Source: G963677325 sp963810555 (GTDB lineage: Bacteria; Bacteroidota; Bacteroidia; Bacteroidales; Prolixibacteraceae). From it: a stretch of DNA of 64,000 bases. The notes under the pieces were generated by a model. The model ran no database searches. It had not been told where the DNA came from and saw only the letters and a program-made list of their open reading frames with translations. The stretch covers positions 682,001 to 746,000 of the forward strand of contig CAWENX010000009.1 in assembly GCA_963810555.1 (NCBI GenBank). Direction: 5' to 3'. Both the position numbers and the translations under genes were made by a program. Of this stretch, positions 54,397-62,205 are shown in pieces. Position 1 is the stretch's first letter, and each line of letters opens with the position of its first letter.

Positions 54397-54470
54397 TGGA
54401 GAATATCGGAATCGAACCGATGACCTTTTGACTGCCAGTCAAACGCTCTAGCCAACTGAGCTAATCCCCC
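54397..54470 (-). tRNA. tRNA-Ala (anticodon GGC)
   Basis: 74 nt on the minus strand. Acceptor GGGGGAT / ATTCTCC with discriminator A; it contains the G3:U70 wobble pair, the identity element of tRNA-Ala. D arm TAGCTCAGTTGGCTAGAGC, anticodon loop CTGGCAG (GGC), T arm ATCGGTTCGATTCCGAT. CCA is not encoded. Confidence 0.96.
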
Positions 54471-54733
54471 ATAGATTAAATTCGTTGGCGAAATTACAAT
54501 TTTTTCAATATAAACCCAAGAGCAGGCAACTTTTCAGAGGTTTTCCGTTTTGCTCTATCCGGGATCGTAAAAGTTGAATTATTGTACTGTTTTTTGATGT
54601 GTCAGAACAAAATAAAGTGAATTAAAATAATCGATATTATATTGGTTATCAGGATTTGATTTTTTAAATTTGGAAAGAACCAAAAAACCCCATGGAAAAT
54701 TACGAAATTTAGTATTTAATTAATTAAAAGACT
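54471..54733. other. AT-rich gap before the orphan gene
   Basis: 263 bp, nothing recognised; becomes strongly AT-rich towards the orphan gene. Confidence 0.4.
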
Positions 54734-56182
54734 ATGAGAACATTATCACTATATTTTTTATTGATTTCTTTATCAGCAAATTGTCAGATTTTGCCTGATA
54801 GTATTATCATAACCAAAAACAGTTATGAATATAATTTTATGGGTAATGAAAGAATAATTAAATCCGATAATTATTCATACAAAAAAAGAAATGGGAAATA
54901 TATCTGTGGTAAGAAGAAAATATCAAATTCAATAGTGTTGAGATTATTGAAAGAGCTCAACGATCCAGGGAATAAGGTTGATTTACTAAAGAAATTTAAT
55001 ATAGATACCATTTTAATTAAGAATAAACCAGAAGAGTTACTTAAACTTTATTCGAATAAGTATGAAAATCCTGAATGGAATGATCAACAAAAGGAATTTA
55101 TTTATAAAAGACTAACCAATTTAAATGAATACAAAAAGGGTCTAATTCGCTATTTATCAGAAGGTGGTTCTTATACAATGCATAATTTCAATCTTCATGA
55201 ATATTACATTACTCTTTATAATAACGGATTAATCTCAAATCAAATTAGATCTAGGAAGCACGAATGGGGTTACCAAATGCCTTGGGTAAATCAGTCAAAT
55301 GATACAATTTACAATATAAATATAGAATTAGTATTAAAAAAATATACTGATAATCAAAAGGTTTTAAAACCTGAGAAAGGAGATAAACTACTAAAATATT
55401 TAAGTAACGAGATAATCAATAATAATATGGTAGGCCTATATAAGTTATCTGCATATTCTTATTTAAAAGAAATAGAGGAATTGAAAACCGATTTTAACGT
55501 TATTTCTTTTGAGGAAGTTTATGGAAGAGGCCGATATATATGGAACGAGCCCAAAACAATGAAGATCACTCTGAAAAATGACTTAATGTTATCCAATGTT
55601 TATCTTCAATTCTTAGCCGGCAAGGTTGGAAATACAATATATTCAAGAGATTCAATTAAAAAGAACTTTAAAGAAATTGTGAATAGGGTGCAGTCTATTC
55701 CTTTTATAGTTGATTATCTAAAACATGACACCGATGCACATCTTGATATTTATTACTTTAACAATAGCGGCATCAACCAATATAGTATTGACAGGATTAA
55801 TAAAAATCCTGTTGAATGGAAAAAGCAAGATACCTATATAGAAAGTTTAAAATGGTATGAAAAAAGCAATATTAAACCATCATTTGACATTGATGAAGCA
55901 ATAAAAACATCTGAACATAACTATTGTGGCTGCAATTACAGATTTGATTATGATTTCGTAAAAAAAGCAATATTTTTTGAAATAACAAGTAACAAAAATT
56001 CGAGTTCAATCTGGTTCCTGTTGCCTGATAATACTGTACTCCTGTATCACATTGAGGCATATCATTCAGATGAGGCTAAAGTCTTGAATATGAATTTAAG
56101 TAAATTTGGTAAAAAAATTCAATTGCCATTTGCTTGTTTATTATTTGATTACAATGGAAATTTAATAAATAAGCATAAGTAA
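54734..56182 (+). CDS. AT-rich exported protein of unknown function
   Basis: 482 aa with a signal peptide (LSLYFLLISLSANCQ). No family recognised. The protein is rich in Asn, Lys, Ile and Tyr; codons are far more AT-biased than in the neighbouring hflX. Repeated soluble segments such as FNLHEYYITLYNNGLISNQI and HDTDAHLDIYYFNNSGINQY are visible, and the end is FACLLFDYNGNLINKHK. It sits between tRNA-Ala and hflX, has no operon partner, and its composition suggests acquisition by transfer. A periplasmic or secreted role follows only from the signal peptide. Confidence 0.75.
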   Translation: MRTLSLYFLLISLSANCQILPDSIIITKNSYEYNFMGNERIIKSDNYSYKKRNGKYICGKKKISNSIVLRLLKELNDPGNKVDLLKKFNIDTILIKNKPEELLKLYSNKYENPEWNDQQKEFIYKRLTNLNEYKKGLIRYLSEGGSYTMHNFNLHEYYITLYNNGLISNQIRSRKHEWGYQMPWVNQSNDTIYNINIELVLKKYTDNQKVLKPEKGDKLLKYLSNEIINNNMVGLYKLSAYSYLKEIEELKTDFNVISFEEVYGRGRYIWNEPKTMKITLKNDLMLSNVYLQFLAGKVGNTIYSRDSIKKNFKEIVNRVQSIPFIVDYLKHDTDAHLDIYYFNNSGINQYSIDRINKNPVEWKKQDTYIESLKWYEKSNIKPSFDIDEAIKTSEHNYCGCNYRFDYDFVKKAIFFEITSNKNSSSIWFLLPDNTVLLYHIEAYHSDEAKVLNMNLSKFGKKIQLPFACLLFDYNGNLINKHK

Positions 56183-56234
56183 TAATCATAAACACAGAAA
56201 GCTTAATCACCCTCGCCCGTGGCACAATTTGTGC

Positions 56235-56242
56235 TATTTTTG
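56235..56242 (+). promoter_or_regulatory. possible -7 box (TATTTTTG) of hflX
   Basis: TAnnTTTG match that ends only 4 nt before ATG 56247, so a transcript from it would be nearly leaderless, or the match is chance. It excludes the longer frame start at 56229. Confidence 0.35.
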
Positions 56243-56246
56243 TAAT

Positions 56247-57455
56247 ATGTTTAAACCATTTGATACAGCAGTACAGAAAGAACGGGTAGTCCTTGTGGGA
56301 CTGGTAACGGATGGTCAGGATGAACGCCAGGTCGGTGAATATCTTGACGAACTGGAGTTCCTGACCGATACGGCAGGCGGGGAAGTGTGGGAAAGGTTCA
56401 GCCAGCGTCTTGAGAGACCTATAGCCGCCACCTTTATCGGTTCCGGCAAGATGGAAGAGATCGCTGATTTTGTGAAGGTCCATGATATCGATACCGTTAT
56501 TTTCGATGATGAGCTGACCGCCACCCAGATCAGGAACATCGAGAAAGCCTTCGGATGCAAGATACTGGACCGCACCAATTTGATCCTTGACATATTCGCA
56601 AAAAGGGCCCAGACCGCTTATGCAAAAACACAGGTGGAGCTGGCCCAGTGCCAGTATATGCTGCCACGCCTTACAAGGATGTGGTCGCACCTTGAAAGAC
56701 AGCAGGGAGGGATCGGGACAAGAGGACCAGGAGAATCTCAGATAGAAACCGACCGGAGAATCATCGAGGATAAGATTTCTCTTTTAAAGGAGAAACTGAA
56801 AAAGATCGACAAGCAGATGACCGTTCAGAGGCACAGCAGGGGCAATATGGTTCGGGTGGCACTGGTGGGTTATACCAATGTGGGAAAATCGACCATTATG
56901 AACCTGATCAGCAAGTCGGAGGTCTTTACGGAGAATAAATTGTTTGCCACACTTGATACCACAGTGCGTAAGGTTGTTATCGGAAATCTTCCTTTTTTGC
57001 TGACGGATACCGTTGGATTTATCAGAAAATTGCCTCATCATCTTGTCGAGTCGTTTAAGTCGACTCTTGATGAAACAAGAGAAGCCGATCTGATCATTCA
57101 TGTAGTGGATATTTCACATCCCGGATTTGAATCACAGGTGGATGTGGTCAATAAAACTTTATCAGAAATCGGCGCTGCAGATAAACCAATGATCTACCTT
57201 TTCAATAAGATTGATAAATTCACTTATATTATTAAGGAGGAGGATGATCTTACGCCTTCGGTGCGTGAAAATATGAGTCTCGATGACCTTAAAAAATCAT
57301 GGATAGGACAACATAACGATATCTCTTTGTTTGTATCAGCAAAAGAGAAGGTCAATATCGATGAATTTAAACGTAAATTGTATGAGGAGGTAAAAAGAAT
57401 ACACATCAAAAGATACCCTTATAACAATTTCCTTTTCCAGTATTATGACGAGTAA
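56247..57455 (+). CDS. hflX: GTPase HflX
   Basis: 402 aa. Ribosome-splitting GTPase. The N-terminal HflX domain shows ATFIGSGKMEEIADFV, VIFDDELTATQIRNIEKAFGCKILDRTNLILDIFAKRAQTAYAKTQVELAQ and RQQGGIGTRGPGESQIETDRR. The G domain has G1 VGYTNVGKSTIMNL, switch DTVGFIRKLPHHLVESFKSTLDE and FNKIDK. A short C-terminal domain follows (VSAKEKVNIDEFKRKL). Composition is typical of the core genome, in contrast to the gene before it. Confidence 0.96.
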   Translation: MFKPFDTAVQKERVVLVGLVTDGQDERQVGEYLDELEFLTDTAGGEVWERFSQRLERPIAATFIGSGKMEEIADFVKVHDIDTVIFDDELTATQIRNIEKAFGCKILDRTNLILDIFAKRAQTAYAKTQVELAQCQYMLPRLTRMWSHLERQQGGIGTRGPGESQIETDRRIIEDKISLLKEKLKKIDKQMTVQRHSRGNMVRVALVGYTNVGKSTIMNLISKSEVFTENKLFATLDTTVRKVVIGNLPFLLTDTVGFIRKLPHHLVESFKSTLDETREADLIIHVVDISHPGFESQVDVVNKTLSEIGAADKPMIYLFNKIDKFTYIIKEEDDLTPSVRENMSLDDLKKSWIGQHNDISLFVSAKEKVNIDEFKRKLYEEVKRIHIKRYPYNNFLFQYYDE

Positions 57456-57467
57456 TTATAGACAAAC

Positions 57468-58052
57468 ATGAACCGGATTGATTATACGCTGTCCATATTA
57501 ATTACATTACCGATCCTGGCCACCCTTGTGCTTGGGTTTTTCTTAATGAGGCAGGGGAAGCATGTTATGGGGAAGCCGACAATTAATCCGTTATTGTTCT
57601 ATACAGGCAAATTTATGCTCTTTACCATCTGGGGCATATTCTGGCTGATCACAATTTTTCCTGAATACAGGGACATTATACCCTTTTTAATACAGAAGAA
57701 TACTCCTGAAATTCAAAAGATTATAGCCTCATTACTTTTAATTCCGGCAAATCTTTATATTATTTCTGCTTATTATACAATGGGTAAAATCACTTACCTT
57801 GGCCTGCCGACTGAAAAGCATAAATTGAGAACAACGGGAATTTACAGGATATGCCGTAATCCGATGTATACGAGTTTTTTCTTTCTCAACGCGGCTACAT
57901 TATTATATCTGCCGAGTATATTACTGCTGGTCATCATGATTTACGGAATGATTGTTCATCATTTTATCATCTTAAGCGAGGAGAAGTACCTTGAAAAAGA
58001 ATTCGGCGACAGATATTTGGATTACAAAATGAAAGTACCAAGATGTTTTTAA
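57468..58052 (+). CDS. isoprenylcysteine methyltransferase-like membrane protein
   Basis: 194 aa. Five hydrophobic segments. The C-terminal ICMT/PEMT signature is visible: LRTTGIYRICRNPMYTSFFFLNAAT (RHP-type turn) and HHFIILSEEKYLEKEFGDRYLDYKMKVPRCF (EE...Y). These proteins use SAM to methylate small or lipid-linked substrates; the substrate here is unknown. It follows hflX by 12 bp and may be co-transcribed. Confidence 0.88.
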   Translation: MNRIDYTLSILITLPILATLVLGFFLMRQGKHVMGKPTINPLLFYTGKFMLFTIWGIFWLITIFPEYRDIIPFLIQKNTPEIQKIIASLLLIPANLYIISAYYTMGKITYLGLPTEKHKLRTTGIYRICRNPMYTSFFFLNAATLLYLPSILLLVIMIYGMIVHHFIILSEEKYLEKEFGDRYLDYKMKVPRCF

Positions 58053-58250
58053 TCCGCCTTCAATTACTCTTTTAATGTAAAAGTCTTAACTATTGGTATT
58101 AGTGATTTTTAATAACTAATTTTATCAGGGAACCGGATAATGATAACTTAAACGATAACACATCGATGAATTTTCCCGGTTGATGATTTTAATAATAGTC
58201 ACGATTGAAAACTTAATATTCGACCTAAACCGATTTCAACAAACGAATCT

Positions 58251-59159
58251 ATGAAAACAAAGCAGATCATGGTTGTTGGCAGTTCAAATACCGATATGGT
58301 GATTCGCACAAGGAAATTCCCGGCGCCGGGTGAAACAATCATAGGAGGAAAATTTATCATGAATGCCGGCGGCAAAGGTGCCAATCAGGCCGTAGCAGCA
58401 GCACGGCTGGGAGGAAAAGTGGTTTTTGTCGGCAAGACCGGAGACGATATGTTCGGGAAACAGGCTGTTAAGCTTCTCATGAAAGAAGGCATCAATACGG
58501 ATTATGTAAGTGTTGATCCTGATAATGAAAGTGGTGTTGCACTGATCACGGTCGATGAAAAAGGCGAGAATTCAATCGTTGTGGCATCCGGAGCTAATGG
58601 TACTTTAAGTCCTGCAGACATTGACAAAGCCTTTCCTGAACTGCTTAGATCCGATATTGTGCTTCTGCAACTGGAAATCCCAATGGGGACAGTTGAATAT
58701 GTGGCCCGAATTTCTGTTCAGAACGGGAAGAAGGTGATATTGAATCCTGCGCCGGGAGCCAGGATTACAGATGATCTGCTTAAAAATATATCTGTTATTA
58801 CGCCCAATGAAACAGAGGCAGAATTATTAACAGGGATTAAAGTGTATAATGAATATACGGCGCAAACAGCGGCAAAACTGATGAACGAAAAAGGTGTGGA
58901 AACAGTCATTATTACGATGGGCGCCGCGGGTGCCTATCTGTATGAGAAGGGGAAAGGGGAAATACTCCCGTCCCCAATTGTAAAAGCTGTCGACACAACA
59001 GCGGCAGGAGATACTTTCAACGGTGCCCTGGCCGTGGCTTTATCCGAAGGAAAAACGATTAAAGAATCGATAATATTTGCAAATAAGGCTGCATCGATAT
59101 CAGTTACAAGGTTAGGTGCGCAGGCTTCTGTCCCTTACAGAAAGGAACTAATGATCTGA
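58251..59159 (+). CDS. rbsK: ribokinase
   Basis: 302 aa PfkB-family kinase phosphorylating ribose. VVGSSNTDMVIRTRKFPAPGET and MNAGGKGANQAVAAARLGGKV form the sugar site; GDTFNGALAVAL with AAGDTFNG holds the anion hole and catalytic Asp; ILNPAPGA and TPNETEAELLTG are typical of ribokinase over other PfkB members. First gene of a salvage block with the ADP-ribosylglycohydrolase 30 bp downstream. Confidence 0.94.
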   Translation: MKTKQIMVVGSSNTDMVIRTRKFPAPGETIIGGKFIMNAGGKGANQAVAAARLGGKVVFVGKTGDDMFGKQAVKLLMKEGINTDYVSVDPDNESGVALITVDEKGENSIVVASGANGTLSPADIDKAFPELLRSDIVLLQLEIPMGTVEYVARISVQNGKKVILNPAPGARITDDLLKNISVITPNETEAELLTGIKVYNEYTAQTAAKLMNEKGVETVIITMGAAGAYLYEKGKGEILPSPIVKAVDTTAAGDTFNGALAVALSEGKTIKESIIFANKAASISVTRLGAQASVPYRKELMI

Positions 59160-59189
59160 TTCTGATAATAACATGAAAACCACTACAAT

Positions 59190-60783
59190 ATGAAAAACAC
59201 TGTCTTATTGTTCATTTTAGCGCTAAATCTGACATTAATTATAGCGTGTGATTCGCAAAACAGGGAATATAAAACTTTATCCACCGATGTTTTGAAAGAT
59301 AAAATTGCCGGAGGCTGGGCAGGAAAAATGATCGGAGTTACTTACGGCGCGCCTACTGAATTCAAGGCCTGCGGCAAGACTTTTGAAGATTCAATCCGGT
59401 GGAAACCATCCGATGTGAAAGGTTCAATCTGGCAGGATGATATATACGTCCAGCTTACTTTTCTCATGACAATGGATAAGTATGGCCTGGATGCTCCCGC
59501 CAAAAAGTTCCATGAGTCATTCGCCAAAGCGGGCTTTCCGCTGTGGCATGCCAATGTTCAGGCAAGGAAAAACTATTTCGACAGCATATTTCCTCCTCAA
59601 TCAGGTCAGCCCGGGTATAACATCCATGCTGATGATATTGATTTTCAGATTGAAGCTGATTATATAGGATTTATGTGCCCCGGGATGCCTTTAACCTCGG
59701 GTCGTATAGCTGATAAAATCGGTCATATCATGAATTATGGCGACGGAGTTTATGGAGGAGTATTTGTGGCAGCGCTTTATTCTGAGGCTTTCCTCGAAAA
59801 CGATATTCCCAAAATAATTGATCAGGCCTTGCTTTCAATCCCTTCTGAGAGTGATTATTCCAGGATCATCAGGGATGTGATTATCCTTCACAGCCATTAT
59901 CCGAATGATTGGCGTTCAGCATGGACTGAATTGCAGAAGAAATGGGCGGATACAGATATCTGCGGAGCCGGAACAGCATTTAATATCGATGCCAAATTAA
60001 ACGGGGCATATATTGTGATGGGACTGTTATACGGAGAAGGCGACCCGCTGAAGACCATGGAGATTGCCACCCGCTGCGGACAGGATTCCGATTGCAATCC
60101 GTCAAATGCCATGGCCGTTTTGGGCGTTATCAAAGGATTCAGCCATCTTCCTGAAAAATTCAGAGAGGCCGTAAATTCAATAGGTGATTCAATCTTTATA
60201 AATACGGATTATTCATTTAACAAAGCCGTAGAGAGGACCTTAAACTATGCAAAGAAACTGGTTATCAGCAACGGAGGGCTGGCAAATGGAACAGATCTTT
60301 AAGATAAAAGTCCAACAAGCTGAACCGCTCCCTCTGGAAATATCTTTCCCGAAACTTGTTTTCGATAAAAGAATCAGGATTAATGATGACCACTGGAAAT
60401 CTAAAGGAAAATGGCAAAATTATAAGAACGGACAGTCTGTTTACAGTGGAACAAAAGGAGATGAGATCAGTCTTAACTTCGAAGGGAGCGGAATTTCAAT
60501 AGTCGGGAACTGGTTTAAAGACGGAGGTAAAGCTGATATATACCTTGACGGAAAATTTGTGCGAACTATTGACTGTTATTTTTTCTATTCAAATCAACAA
60601 CACCAGAATATGAGTTTATTTCATCTTTTCAATCTGGAAGATGGCAAGCATATAATACGATTGGTCGTGAAAGGTGAAAAACGGCCTGAGTCCATAGGAA
60701 CTAATGTTTACATTTCTGAGGCAGTAATTTTTAAAACACATGATAAAACAAATGAAAATTACCGGTTTAGTTTTCAACAATAA
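59190..60783 (+). CDS. secreted ADP-ribosylglycohydrolase family lipoprotein, frameshifted
   Basis: Lipobox ends LIIAC (Cys about 20), so it acts outside the cytoplasm. The DraG-like fold shows LKDKIAGGWAGKMIGVTYGAPTEF, WQDDIYVQLTFL, NIHADDIDFQIEADYIG and ATRCGQDSDCNPSNAMAVLG (metal-binding acids). The first frame stops at 60302. The next frame (60247-60783) continues with a beta-rich module (VQQAEPLPLEISFPKLVF ... GNWFKDGGKADIYLDGKFV ... LFNLEDGKHIIRLVVKGE) that, from memory, follows this domain in Bacteroidota homologues. Removing one G at 60276-60278 joins them (SNGGWQMEQIFKIKV). It probably cleaves N-glycosidic bonds of nucleosides or ADP-ribose-like compounds, feeding the neighbouring ribokinase. 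Confidence 0.78.
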
Positions 60784-60834
60784 ATATTAATGATAAATAA
60801 TTCCTGAAATCCAAAAATCTTTAATCTAAACTTA

Positions 60835-61833
60835 TGTATATCGTCAATTCATATTCGGCAGCTGTAATCCTGTGTTTGATTACCATGCTGTGCTGGGGAT
60901 CGTCGGGCCAATACGCAGAAATTGGCACAAAAAACATGGCGTTTTGAATTATTTTACTGGGACTATGTGATTGGAATCCTGCTGATGTCTTTAATCTTTT
61001 CTTTTACCATTGGCAGTATCGGCAAATTTGGCCGAGTTTTCATTGAAAACCTTTCCCAGGCAGACTTTAGAAATGTCCTTAACGCCTTTCTCGGCGGAAT
61101 TATCTTTAATGCCGCCAACATTTTAGTGGTTGCGGCCATTGCAATTGCCGGCATGTCAGTTGCTTTTCCCATAGGGATTGGAATAGCTCTTGTGCTTGGG
61201 GTAGTAATCAATTATATGGCAGCTCCTTATGGAAATGCTTACTGGCTATTTTTGGGAGTATTCCTGGTAACCGTCGCAATCATTCTGGACGGACTTATTT
61301 ACCGTATAAAAACATCCCGTTACAGAAGATTTCTACGAAAGGATTTGTATTATCCATATCAGGCGGCATATTAATGGCTCTTTTTTATCGTTTTGTAGCA
61401 AGTTCAATGGCTTCAAGTTTCGAGACGCCCGAAACAGGGAAGCTGACTCCTTATTCAGCGATTTTCTTTTTTCGCTATCGGTGTATTTTTAAGCAACATA
61501 ATTTTCAACTGACTCATCATGAAAAGGCCATTTGAAGGACAAGTCTTCTTGTAAGGTCATTATTTAAGGGGAAGTCTTAAATAATCATCTTTATGGCGTT
61601 ATTGGAGGAGTAATCTGGAATATCGGAATGTCAATCAGCATCATCGCCTCAGGCAAAGCCGGATTTGCCATATCCTACGGTTTGGGTCAGGGAGCAACTC
61701 TAATTGCAGCTTTATGGGGTGTTTTCATATGGAAAGAATTCAAAGGCGTAAGGAACGCCCCTAAATATCTTCCGGCATGTTTCTCCTTTTTGTTGTTGGC
61801 CTCGGCATGATTGTTTATGCAGGTCTGCAGTAA
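60835..61833 (+). pseudogene. GRP/RhaT-type sugar transporter, broken by several frameshifts
   Basis: Readable from MYIVNSYSAAVILCLITMLCWGS to GLGMIVYAGLQ, about 330 codons, the family length, with roughly ten membrane helices. The longest intact frame (60922-61374) has FELFYWDYVIGILLMSLIF and VVAAIAIAGMSVAFPIGIGIALVLG; later KAGFAISYGLGQGATLIAALWGVFIWKEFKG. Frame changes occur at about 60904 (extra C), 61330, 61465 (extra T), 61510-61565 and 61775. Motifs are otherwise intact. Located after the ribokinase and glycohydrolase genes, it would import the released sugar or nucleoside. Either a young pseudogene or sequencing error. Confidence 0.8.
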
Positions 61834-62205
61834 GCCTCATCCGAAATAAAAAATATTCAGCCCACCAAAAAACTCCGGCTTAAACTCCCGGAAAGTCCAT
61901 TCTTTTAGCCGTTTCCAAAAGGCCATCCCATACCATCCCCCCACCAAGGCCCTTTCATGACCATAATATAAACACTATTTAAACACTAACTTTACATTAT
62001 ATCTGCACTAATTAGTGCAGATATAGTGCAGAAATAGTGTAGATATAGTGCAGAAAATACGGATTTGGTACAGCCATGGTACGGCTTTGACAGGGATAAA
62101 ACAATATCCTGTAAAAGACAAAAAGGGTCAAAAAAATGATAAAGGGTTACATACCGGAAGGGGGCCGGCAGAGAAAATTACAGAGGCATTTGTATAATTC
62201 TCGAT
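61834..62205. other. convergent gap with 11-bp dyad array
   Basis: 372 bp between the transporter and the convergent GH2 gene, containing dyad array locus D (61969-62056). No terminator-like hairpin other than the array itself. Confidence 0.55.
61969..62056. repeat. 11-bp dyad array, locus D (4 + 4 units)
   Basis: Four left units (TAAACACTATT type, 61969-62012) and four right units (TAGTGCAGATA/TAGTGCAGAAA, 62013-62056), 88 bp with no gap. The right half differs from locus A mainly in the order of units. The right flank is tacggatttggtacagcc; on the left is ccaccaaggcc at about 61941-61951. Confidence 0.85.
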
